From Aphidius gifuensis (lineage: Eukaryota; Arthropoda; Insecta; Hymenoptera; Braconidae): DNA of 64,000 nucleotides. The notes under the pieces are model-generated. The model was given only the letters and a program-made list of their open reading frames with translations, did no database searches and was not told the DNA's origin. The stretch covers positions 11,398,876 through 11,462,875 of the forward strand of contig NC_057789.1 of NCBI RefSeq assembly GCF_014905175.1. Direction: 5' to 3'. Each line of letters starts with the position of its first letter. Positions within the stretch are counted from its first letter, which is position 1. Of this stretch, positions 30,954 to 41,270 are shown piece by piece. The position numbers were made by a program, and so were the translations under genes.

Positions 30954-33620
30954 CTAAATAATCACTAAATGATCTAATAGCCAATCAACTGGTTTATCAT
31001 TATAGAATATTTTTAAAAAATTGTACTCAGAAGTTTGATAATCATCCTCGTGGTAACAAAGTTTATCTTTATCAGACTCATCTTCACCATTTTCCTGAAT
31101 GCCAATGAGTTCAACATCACCAATATGATGGAATCTAGGTTTAATGAGTTCTCCCTTTGATTTTGTTGCTAACAATTTCAATTCAATTGCAATATACGTC
31201 AATTTCTCTGTTCTGACGTTCACGAGACGATTCTTTAAATAAAATGAACCCAAGCATTGATGTTAAAAGATCTTTCTGTTGGGGCAGTTGTACCATTTTG
31301 AGAAAAAATAATAAATAAAAATAATAATAATTGTGTCACGTAACTCTCTGACCAGATGTCTCGACCTATTTGATGGTCGTTGAAGTCTTTACGAAAAACA
31401 GTTTCATCTAAACCCATTTCATCTGCAAGTTCAAAATGATCGCATTTCTAGCCCTGATATGCTCTATGACCTTCTTATCAGTTACAATTTTGTGTTGATA
31501 TCTGAATGAGGAATCTCAAATATGAGCTGCATAGTAGATTAGACGTAATGCTTTTGCTTTTCTATTTTCAAATTTGAATTCAATATTTTTAATATCAACA
31601 TCACTTAAAAATTGTGAAATTTAATTTTCATAATTTGATTCTTCCTCTAATCTTTGCTTCATATCCCGAAAAGCTACGACGACAACATTCAGAAATAGTT
31701 TATCACCTTTCAGTTAGGTAAGCCATAAAGCAACTGGTTCCAAGAGTTTCAGTACATTGTTCAAACTAACCCAAAATTCTTCTAAATCTTTTAAAATTAT
31801 TCTCCTGGTGATAGGATTCCAGTCTTTTTTTTAATTATCATCAACTCCAAGTTTTTTTAAGTTGTATTTATCAACGAGAACACTATCAACACAGATAACA
31901 ACTTATTCAAATTTTGTAGCTGGTGAAAGCTTAAGGGTTGTTTTTATTTTTCGTTGATCTTTTTCTTGAATTACTTGAAAATTGAAAAGCAGAGCATTTG
32001 ATTCATTGACTTTTTTTGTAATTCATTTTGCAGCATTGATAATAACCGCAATTTAGGTATCTTTGCCAAATCTTGTAGGTATGATTTTAAAACATGTGCA
32101 ACACAGCCAAAGATATCCAAGAATATTTATCAGCAAGTGATTTTGCAGCAACTGCCATCATGGTAGCATTATCAGTTACAAATCCCATTACTTTCTTTTT
32201 TCCAATTTCTTTGATAACTTTTATTGCTTCATGAGCATAATAGTTGTAACGTGACATTGTTACCTTCTCACGAAATAATTAGATTCAAATAACAAGCTCG
32301 GAGCAACGAAATTATAGACAAAAGAGACTGTAATTTTTAGTCTACAACGCTAAAAAGAACCAAAAACGTCACTACAACTAACGGAGACTTTATTAAAGCC
32401 AACCAAGAAAACGCCACTAAGACTACAGAGATTTTATTCTACGCCACTAAAACCACTAAAAACGACAATTAAAATATGCCGGTTGCCGCTAAAACAACGA
32501 AACGACCTTAATACTAATCAAATAAACCAAATAACCGTATACTAAATAACCAAATAATCCAAATAATGCACAATAATCCAAATAACGGGCAATAATCCAA
32601 ATAGTGTTGATCCTGACCTGTAATGATAAATCTTAAAATTAAGTTGAGGAGTTTGCCTGGGGTAGCTCAGTATGCTGGTTCGTGCGAGAGAGGGACGGGT
32701 AAAGAATATTAAAATTACGTCACTGAAATAATAAAAAAATAAGGAATTGCAATAACTTACTCAACAAAACAATAATTAAGGCACACGAATTAACAAAGTT
32801 TATTGAATGATTAAATACGAAAATCTATCATTGAAAAATACCAAGTATTCAAATAAAACATAAAAACAAATGATTGACCAAATACGATTGAGAAAAGGAG
32901 GACAGTTACCACGCAATACTAATAATTGCCAAGGTAAGGGGAATCTTAGGATGGATGACTCCTACTCCTAGACCTTGGTGGAAGGGATGACTCCACTTCC
33001 AAATGGGAAGGGGGTTATTTTAAGATAGGGTGACTTCTTCTCCTAAGGCTATGGAATGGATGACTCCAACTTCAATGGGGACCAGGAGGGGCTTGTCCGA
33101 GGTTCTGGGATGACTCGCCAGAAAACCTGGACCCTCTGCGGCTGAACGCCAAGCAAGAGAGTGTGCTGTTCCACAGCTTAAATAGCCGAGATACTACCCT
33201 CTCCAATTTTATTCCCACTATGACTGATATGGACCAATCTCAATTGAGTTACTCAAAATGACCAGTCAAAAGCATAGTTGGGCACACGGTGGAATTGGTA
33301 GTACTAGAGGGGATATTATGAATGAAGTGTATAAACCGGTGATCCCCCTCTTTCCTCAGATAAACGAAAATAATAAAGCGATACTTGGTGAAACTGACAA
33401 TAATAATAATAATATAACTCAAAATTGATAATAACAATAACAAATAAAGAAAAATAACAGAAAAAAGATAATTATAATTTTAATTTAAGGTAGACGAGCG
33501 AGTCTCGTCACATAGTGCTTGTCGTGGCAAATATTTTTAATGTCATTAATTTGGAAAAAAAGTGGTTTGGGTGTTGTCACTACAAAGTTTACTTGAATGC
33601 TTGACATTAGTCTATACATC
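30954..33620 (-). pseudogene. hAT (DUF659-type) transposase pseudogene, split by a solo LTR
   Basis: Read from right to left: FVVTTPKPLFFQINDIKN (about 33590), then after the LTR, KKKVMGFVTDNATMMAVAAK (about 32190-32130), VAHVLKSYLQDLAKI and decayed middle parts. Then APTERSFNINAWVHF (31417-31235), the hAT dimerisation start, and NRLVNVRTEKLTYIAIELKL (30954-31253). The TDNA block and P(S/T)ERSFS..G..H...RNRL signature identify the DUF659-type hAT transposase. Several frameshifts and stops are present, so it is inactive. The insertion at 32245-33512 interrupts the codons before YAHEAIKVIKEIG. Confidence 0.82.
32245..33512. repeat. Solo LTR with TAGT target duplication inside the hAT pseudogene
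   Basis: 1268 bp starting TGTAACGTGACATTG and ending GTCTCGTCACA, flanked by TAGT (32241-32244 and 33513-33516). The interrupted hAT coding sequence continues across the two flanks, which independently proves an insertion. TG...CA ends and a 4-bp duplication fit a Gypsy-type LTR. There is no internal coding sequence, so it is a recombined solo LTR. The orientation is not determined. Confidence 0.85.
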
Positions 33621-34239
33621 GATACACCACCTTTTCATTCTTTTTATCCATCATCTTCTAAAAAAATTACATTATTATATAAATGAATATCTGAAATTGT
33701 TTTTTTACAACTTGTTTACTTTAACATACGAACTCACAAACAGCATTATTTGAAGAACATTTATAAACAAGTTTTCTATTGTTATTTGATTGAATAAATG
33801 CTTATTTCCGATAGCCTGAGTTAATTTGAAATCTGGAGATAAATTTTCCCTTAATTTCTCGAATTAACAGATAGTGTTTCTCAAAATAAGTATAACTCAA
33901 CATACCAGTTATTAATTATTCGAGATTCGGTGATCGAATGAAGGTAACTCATAATTTTTACCTGAAATTTTGCAAGTTCGAATAATATATGGGTTGTTTT
34001 ACTGAAAATTATAAAAAAAAAACTTCATGATAAAATGTCAACTTTTTCAGCACCTGAATAGCTGATCATGGATGATTTGAAATTTTATTTGTTAATTTCA
34101 TGTTATCATCGACAATGACGGATTCTTTTGTCTGTGACCATAGAGATATATTCAATTATAATATCATGACATAACAATAGAATATATTCGATATATAAAA
34201 AAATTGATATTTTATTTAAATAATATTTAAATTGGCTTA
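33621..34239. other. A/T-rich stretch, nothing recognised
   Basis: No motif-bearing frame. The 63-residue plus frame at 33562-33753 starts in antisense of the hAT piece and is a shadow. Confidence 0.5.
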
Positions 34240-34463
34240 GGGTCAGTTTTACACATTGAAAGTGTACACAATGATTATTTACACATTATTTGTACACGGT
34301 AAAAATATACACATTTTTATTTTACACAATTTTTTTGTACACATAAATATTTTTCCCACTTAATTTTATACATAATATTTTTACACATAATTATATACAC
34401 TAAATATTTTATAAATTCAATTTTACACGTAAATATTTTACACATAAATATTTATGTGTTATA
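34240..34463. repeat. TTTTACACATAAATA minisatellite, left part
   Basis: About a dozen diverged units of 14-20 bp around TTTTACACATAAATATT. The same array resumes at 36480-36610 on the other side of the non-LTR element, so one array was split by that insertion. Confidence 0.8.
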
Positions 34464-34631
34464 CCGGTTGGCGGCGCTGTGGGCAGTTGTTAACTCGCAT
34501 AGCTCCATCTTTTTGTTTGAATAAGATTGTTAATTATTAATATTCAATGTAAATGTTAATGTAATGTAAATGTTAATAATAAAACCTTACCACAGAAAAT
34601 CATGTGCTATACAGGTCGCTAATACGCCAAT

Positions 34632-35571
34632 GGAAACCATGAGTACATGCTGTGGACAGTCAAGATCATTCAGGAAACCTTTAAACATGCCTTCTGACCA
34701 AGATGAAGAGTTACAGATGTATTGAGTACTCCAGTCAAAAGTGTTGTTAATAATGAATCATTTGATTCATCTGAAATTACAATGGCGATAAATGCAGTTC
34801 TTGAGCAAAATCGGATTATTAAGAGGCTTGATAGTATTGACACAACTATGGGTAAAATAAATAAAACGGTGTCAGCAATCAGAAATGAGGTTTTGGAGCA
34901 CAGAAGGGCAATTGAAGACAGTCGAGCTGATGTGACAAGAATTGATGGCTCATTACAGACAATACAAGGTGTTGTTGATGCTGGTATTGGTGCTGTGCTT
35001 GACAACGATGGGATAATAAGAAATTTCATAAGTGAGGTTTAAGAGCAGCACAGGGGAAGAAGAATATAATTTTATATGGTTGTAAAGAGGATGTTAGTGA
35101 TAACAATCGTGGTGTAATAACAGTGGCATATAGGACCAATGGATCTGCTATACCAGGTCAAAGTGAAGTTATTAATTCTCTAAATAGTGATTTTGAAATT
35201 GTTAAAAGTCTCATTGACCGTCAATGGAGTCAATTGATACCAAAGGCCAGCTGAATACATATTCATTCTCAAGACTTGGTATTTTCGATAAAAATAATGG
35301 TAAACCAAGGCCAATACTAATTTAATTTTCTAATGAATCTATTGCTAAAATATTATTACAAAAAATGAGGAAAGCCTTGAAAGAAAAAAACACATCACTA
35401 GGCCAAGTCTATGTGGCTCAAGATTGCACAAAGTATCAAAGACAGCCGTATGCCAAAGTGAAGGATTTATTAGTCAAAAAGCAGATGAAAGGGGAAAAAA
35501 ATATCTTCATCACGGAGAGAGGCGGAGCTTATGTAAAACAACAAGGTCGTCGGAGTCCAGCACAGGCATAA
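34632..35571 (+). pseudogene. ORF1 of the second non-LTR copy, broken
   Basis: Pieces align with ORF1 at 3646-4839. 34632-34724 keeps the ACCGK-like end of the zinc finger (TCCGQSRSFRKPL) and stops. 34722-35042 is the coiled coil (IAINAVLEQNR-like, SRADVTRIDGSLQTIQGVVD). 35365-35571 is the C-terminal basic part (QVYVAQDCTKYQRQPYAKVK, GEKNIFITERGGAYV). The RRM-like centre between is frameshifted. Confidence 0.85.
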
Positions 35572-35779
35572 CAACTGCTTGCTCAGCTGCAGTAGTGGAT
35601 AGCTTTTGTCCCATAAATTTTAACACAAGTTATTCACAATCTCCATTAAATAAATCATCATTATCAAGTATAGATAGTTTTAAAAATCAAGATCATTATG
35701 AATTATCATCTAATAATTGTTTGAAATATAACTTGCGAATTTTTTTATCAAAATGTCACAAGCATATTAAATAAGGCTC

Positions 35780-36110
35780 AGTCTATGCAAATAAATTTAC
35801 TTTCTATGAACTACGATATTTATATTCTGACAGAAACATGGTTACACAATAGTAGAAATGAATGAATATAATTGTTGTCTACATTCCACCACAATATAAT
35901 TCGGATATTGTTAAATCTAAAAATGTATTAGATAGCATTACAGATGTTTCAATTATTTTAGAGGGCAGTGTTATGATACTAGGGATTTGAACATTCCCAA
36001 TTATCATAACCACTGCATTGGCACTGTAACCGATGAACTCTCAACTCAATCTTAGATTTTTCTAATTTTCTTGGCTTCACCAATATAATCATAGATCGGT
36101 TACGAAACCA
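35780..36110 (+). pseudogene. ORF2 endonuclease remnant
   Basis: Short frames reading AQSMQINLLSMNYDIYILTE, TWLHNS, then after a shift VVYIPPQYNSDI and DSITDVSIILEG, match the start of an APE-type endonuclease (ITETWL and YIPP motifs). Stops follow at about 35990. The RT is deleted: by about 36400 the 3' UTR begins. Confidence 0.65.
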
Positions 36111-36479
36111 ATTGAATAAAATACAATATTAGCATATTATCGGTTACGAGACCGATTGAATTATCAATGCTACGTTCAATACATTAATAGTGAATTAAAT
36201 AAATTGTTATATTTTCAATGTATACTTATTGAACATAAAAGCTTGTTGATTAGCAATGACTTTTCAGTTAATAAATTGAAAAGAAATTGATGCGATGTAG
36301 GTTAAATTGGTAAAATAATAAGAAAAGTTGTTTACTTTTTTTTTTGTAGGCTAAGTTAATTAAGATTTTTATAATTAATAAGACTCATAATATGTAATTT
36401 TTTGGACCTTGTAATTTGTTGTATAATAAGTTGGGTAAATAAAAGAAATTATTATTATTATTATTGTTATTAAATATTT

Positions 36480-36615
36480 TATACATTCAATTTTGCACAT
36501 AAATATTTTACGCATTTAATTTTACACAGGAGAGTTTTACACAGAATAATTTACGCATTATTATTGTACACATAATTATTTTACACATTAAAAATGACAC
36601 AAATAAAAATTACGC
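36480..36615. repeat. TTTTACACATAAATA minisatellite, right part
   Basis: Continuation of the array at 34240-34463 (TTTTGCACATAAATATTTTA, CATTTAATTTTACACAG and related units). Confidence 0.75.
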
Positions 36616-36639
36616 AAATTAATTAAATATTTTAAAATT

Positions 36640-37020
36640 TAATTGATCAATATTTTTGAATAATTTTTACTTTATATTAAAGAGCAGAACGTGGGCTAAT
36701 TTGTACTGATAAATTTAGAATTTGTAACCTCAATAATACCAACAAAGTATTGTAAATTGAAATTTTGGAGTAACTTGTTTTTTTATTATTATTATTGAGG
36801 TACAAATTAGCTTAACGTCTGCTCTTTAAAATAAAATGAAAATTATTTAAAAATATTGATTTTTGAAGGCGCCATGCAATTGTTAATCAAACATTTTTAT
36901 TAACAATTGCATGGTTCCTCAAAAAATCAATATTTTGAAATAATTCATGTTTTATTTCAAAGAGCAAAACGTGAGCTAACTTGTACTGATACTAATTCCA
37001 AGCTTAGTGATACAAATTAG
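36640..37020. repeat. Compound fold-back repeat
   Basis: Arms CAATATTTTTGAATAATTTT...AAAGAGCAGAACGTGGGCTAA (36648-36705) and their inverse TTAGCTTAACGTCTGCTCTTT...AAAATATTG (36800-36862) form one hairpin. CCATGCAATTGTTAA / TTAACAATTGCATGG (36871-36917) forms a second. A third arm (36925-36990) repeats the inverse of the second arm. This is a small non-autonomous inverted-repeat element or a cluster of such. Confidence 0.75.
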
Positions 37021-37513
37021 TACGAATTATTCTGCGTCTGTAGCAATTTTTTTTCCCCCCTAGTCATCTGAAAAAAAACCGATTTTCAACTCTTTCTCCA
37101 ACCTTTAATTTTGAGGTACGAATGAAAACAATTGCGGTGCAAAATGGTAAAAATTAAGACGCTTCTAATGAGCATTCTAGATGGTTTTTTTAGGACTTAT
37201 GCAGGCCAGGTTCACGCACCTGTACAATTCTTCTACATATTTCAATTTAACCGTGAATACCATGATGAAATAATATAGATATTAATAATATATAAGGAAT
37301 AACAAATCTTCTTGCATATAAATGAATCGAAAATTGAAACATATATATATTTACTTATATGTAGCTAAGGTAGAATGAAAAAAAAAATACAAGCACACAC
37401 ACGGACAAGAAAATAATCGATAACCATGCATACATGCATATCCGTACGTACGACATGAAACGTTTCGAGAGTGGGGGCAACGAGAACATTCAGCTGAGAA
37501 ATTTATTTTTTAA

Positions 37514-38068
37514 GGCGGTATGTCAAAATATTGAAAAAAAATTCCCTCTCACAGATTTTGATCAGAGGAGGCTTATTTTTTAAGCGAAATAAAGATCTAT
37601 TTTATCAAATTTTTTTTGTAATTTTCTACCACGATTTAAGTGAGATAATTAGGGTCAAAGTTGACAACAATTAACACTTTTTACACATGTATAAGGAGCA
37701 TCGGCACGTTTTCTCTTTTATTGAAAAAACGCTCTCACAGAAAACCTTCAATTTACTACAGCTTATACTTCTTTAAATTATGAAGATAATAAAAAAAAAT
37801 CATTGATTTCTACCATGGATTTTGAAAGTTATTAATTATTTGAGACGAAAATTTAGGGTCAAAAAGTACCGCGTGAAGCATTAAAAATCTGCTGAAGTAG
37901 ATTAGTGTGTGTATATACGAGCCGCCCACACTCATACTTCTAAAAACGCGACAGTAAAGTATAAAAATTTTAGACATCAGGGGGCGCTTATCATTTTTTT
38001 TAATTATGGTTATCAGAGTGCCCCGTTGCACCCAAAGAATCGTCCTACTATGGGATTTACATACCGCC
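37514..38068. mobile_element. Miniature inverted-repeat element with TTAA flanks (555 bp)
   Basis: Terminal GGCGGTATGT and its inverse ACATACCGCC are each bordered by TTAA (37510-37513 and 38069-38072). TTAA target duplication is typical of piggyBac- and Kolobok-type transposons. No transposase. Short frames on both strands (37810-38163, 37909-38124) have no motif. Confidence 0.6.
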
Positions 38069-38191
38069 TTAATAAGATTTTGTTCTCGGCTTTTACGGAA
38101 TTTCATATCTTTTTTATTAGTTGATGAAAAAAATCGAGAGTAGGATTGATAGAGAAGAGTCATCGATATATATCATGAAACTATTTTGATT

Positions 38192-38335
38192 TTTGAAGTG
38201 AAACTTCTTTACGGAGGGTAGCGACAAAATTCGAGGCCCCACTAGCGTTACACGCTATGTCACACGCTCTGTCACAAGTGGATAAAGAGGGGAGAATTAC
38301 ATGGAGAGAGTAGGGAAGCTGGCAAACATACAACA
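38192..38335. repeat. GAAGTGAAACTTCTT family element, copy 1
   Basis: Starts GAAGTGAAACTTCTTTACGG and continues GGGTAGCGACAAAATTCGAG and GCCCCACTAG, then a TCACAAG(T/C)GGATAAAGAG segment. All are shared with 48471-48650. The right end is lost in this copy after about 38325. Confidence 0.75.
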
Positions 38336-38547
38336 TATACTACATATAGCGTTCAAACTCGGAGCGTCAGCTGCTATGTGTGTTTGCGTGTGCGACTTTT
38401 TTTAATTTAAATATTATTGAACAGTATATCAGAATATTAATCATATTCAAAATATTATTATTGATAATATTATTAATATCATATCGTAATTAATATTATT
38501 ATTCATAAAATTATTGTTATTATTATTATTATTCATACTATAAATAT

Positions 38548-39500
38548 ACGGACTTTCTCATTTTATTTGGATAATGGATTTTTTTTGAAAAATATAGCTC
38601 AAATTGAAAAATGATTCAAGTAAAAGTTAAAGGGTTTGGCGGGAAACTTGGGAAAAAAAAAAAAATTCAAAATGTCGGAGTTTCAGGTATGATCTAAGTT
38701 TTTTCAAATGGGTACTATATTTTTTTTTGTACCAAAATGTTTCTTACATCAAAACTAACACTTTTTACTTGAAAAGTTTTTCGATAAAATAAATTTCGAT
38801 ACTTTTTTTTTCGGCCCAATTTTGTTTGTTGATGGATTTTCCTCAAAAAATATGGCTCAAATTGAAAAATGATATTTAGATCGCGTATGATATTTAGTAG
38901 CGTTCAGGAAGACAAACACGAGAAGAAAAAAAAAATTTTGAAAAAATTCAAAATGGCGGAGTTCAAAGTATAAACATCTTTTTTTTTGAGGTTAGGTGTA
39001 ATTTTTTTCTACTAAAAAATTGTTCGCATCAAGATTAACACTTTTTCTATATTGAAAGTCCATTTTTTTTATCCATGCTTTTAACTTCGCCATTTTGAAT
39101 TTTTTACCAAATTTTTTTTTATTTTCGTGTTTGTCTTTCTAAACGCTACAACTTTTCTAAATATCATTTTCAAATCAAAGCCATTTTTTCTGAGGAAAAT
39201 CCATCAACAGATAAAATCGGGCCGAAAAATCAGTGATTTTATTGAAAAATTTTTTAAATAAAAAGTGTTAGTTTTGATGTTAGAAACATTTTGGTGCAAA
39301 AAAAAAATACAGTATGCATTTAAAAAAACTGTTCGTACCTGAAACTCCGCCATTTTGAATTTTTTGAATTTTTTTTTTTTTTTTCTAGGTCCCCCTCCAA
39401 ACCCTACAACTTCTACTTGAATCATTTTTCAATTTGAGCTATATTTTTCAAGAAAAATCCATTATCCAATTAAAATGGGACAGTCGGTATATAAATGATG
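38548..39500. mobile_element. Fold-back element with long imperfect inverted arms
   Basis: The left arm (38555-38880) and right arm (39190-39490) are inverse copies. Landmarks are TTGGATAATGGATTTTT, ATATAGCTCAAATTGAAAAATG, ATTCAAAATG(T/G)CGGAGTTTCAGGT, AAAACTAACACTTTTT and GATGGATTTTCCTC. A second, inner pair (38870-39010 against 39060-39200) repeats the TTCAAAATGGCGGAGTT motif. There is no coding capacity. Both outer sides are A/T-only repeats. Confidence 0.8.
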
Positions 39501-39766
39501 ATAATTATAACATCAATAATTGCATTGATATGAATGATAATATCTATAATAATGATATTTTAAATATAAATACTAATGATTATCGATATTTATATATGAA
39601 TGTTATTGTCAATATTATTATTAATATTCTTAATATCACTGATATTATTATAAATCGATATTATTATTGTTATTATTACTAATATTATATTGATATTATA
39701 TTGATATTATTATTATCGATGATATTTTTCAAATTATTGTTATTTTATGTATACTATGGTTATATA
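39501..39766. repeat. ATATTATTRATAT-rich dispersed repeat, inverse of 58870-59090
   Basis: A/T-only sequence (AATACTAATGATTATCGATA, AATGTTATTGTCAATATTAT, TAATATCACTGATATTATTA and TACTATGGTTATATAT) whose inverse complement is found in the same order at 58870-59090. It is therefore a dispersed element part, not just low complexity. The 341-bp-TIR transposon is inserted at its end. Confidence 0.75.
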
Positions 39767-40214
39767 TTAGGGTGGCCCTTAAAAAGGTCAATGATGAATT
39801 TTTATGAGTGCACCCCCTAGAATGGTTCCAAATAAATAAAAAAAAATCCTGACAAAATTTCAAAGCTCTATCTTAATATTAACCCGTGCCTCAAGTCACT
39901 TACTTTTTCCCGTTTATTTAACATGGCAATTTTTCTATATTTTAGTAACAATACTGTAGCGTCGTCAAAAAATATGTAAAAAATCGCATATCATGCCAAT
40001 TTCTTTATTTTTCTATGTAGAATTTAACCGCTTTCACCGCTCGCCGAAATTTTCAATATTGGACCTACTATATGGGTTGACCCAACCCAAAACTCTCTGA
40101 ATTACATCCCAGGTAGAAATCTAAGTCGATTTCCGACAGTCAACATCCAGCGGACGTCGAAAATCGAGCTCGGATCGACGTCGAAACGTTACGCGAAAAA
40201 CGCTCGATTCGACG

Positions 40215-41245
40215 TCGATCCAGAGGGAGCCCTAATACAATTCTGTAATAGAGATTAAGGGACAAAGGGTTCTCATTATAAGAACTTTCATATCAATTAA
40301 AATAAATAGTTTAATTTAATATAATGATGATAATATAATCATTAATTTTTGAATTTAATCTTGTCTAATCTGGACTAATTTATGCATTTAATATTATTGA
40401 ATATTTGATAAATAGTTATTCTTTATTACTGCAATAGGATTTAATTGTTGATTTATTTATTTATTTCGATTGATTTTATTCCTTGGTATTTCAATTTATT
40501 AAAATAAATTGTATGTATTTTATCTGTCAAATAAGTGATTAAAATACTAAGAAAAAGTAGTAGCTAAGAAAAAAATGTAGCTAAGGAATTAATGTTGCCG
40601 AAGAATTATTTTTTAAGGAAATAATGTTGCATGAAAAATAATTTTTTGGCAACTGTAATTCCTTAGCTCCATCTTTTCCTTAGCTCCATCTTTTCCTTAG
40701 CTACATCTTTTCCTTAGCTACTGCTTTTCCTTGGACATTTTTATGTATTTAATAAATAATATACATGTAATTTTATTTTTAAAAAGTAAAAATGTCCAGG
40801 GAAAAGTAGTAGCTCAGGAAAAGATGTAGCTATAAGGAATTAATGTTGCCCAAGAATTATGTTTTAAGGAATGAATGTTGCAAAAAACATAATTTTTTTA
40901 GCCACATTATTTTCTTAGCTGCTGCTGTCCCTTGTTATTTCATTTTTTTATTTGACAAATAAAATTAATACAATTTTTTTTTAATAAATTTAAATACCAA
41001 CGAAAAAATTAATATGAATAATAAATCAATAAATAATAAAATTCCTTCGCAATAATAGTATTCATTAAATGTTAAATAATAATAAACGGATAAAATAATC
41101 AATCGAAAAACAAATTCATAAATTAATTATTATATTAACGTTAATTAGTTATTCTACTCACTATGAAAGTTCCTTCAATAAGAACCTCTTGCTCTTAATC
41201 TCACTCACAGAATTATGTTAGAGCTCCCTCTGGATCGACGTTGAA
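40215..41245. mobile_element. Nested element with about 80-bp inverted arms and TTCCTTAGCTAC palindromes
   Basis: The left arm starts GATCCAGAGGGAGC and continues CTAATACAATTCTGTAA and AACTTTCATA. The inverse is at 41170-41236 (TATGAAAGTT, ACAGAATTATGTTAGAGCTC, CCTCTGGATC). The inside (40540-40930) contains many direct and inverted copies of TTCCTTAGCTAC / GTAGCTAAGGAA and AATGTTGCC. No coding sequence. Confidence 0.75.
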
Positions 41246-41270
41246 TCGAGCGTTTTTTGATCTTGATCCG

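Larger units (their letters stand above)
34464..36471 (+). mobile_element. Second copy of the CR1/Jockey-superfamily non-LTR element, internally deleted
   Basis: The 5' end CCGGTTGGCGGCGCTGTGG matches the 5' end of the element at 2583-5453, and the (ATT)n tail at 36448-36471 matches its 3' end. ORF1 is broken into several pieces, only a short endonuclease remnant of ORF2 is left, and the RT is gone. It is inserted into the TTTTACACATAAATA array. Confidence 0.85.
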
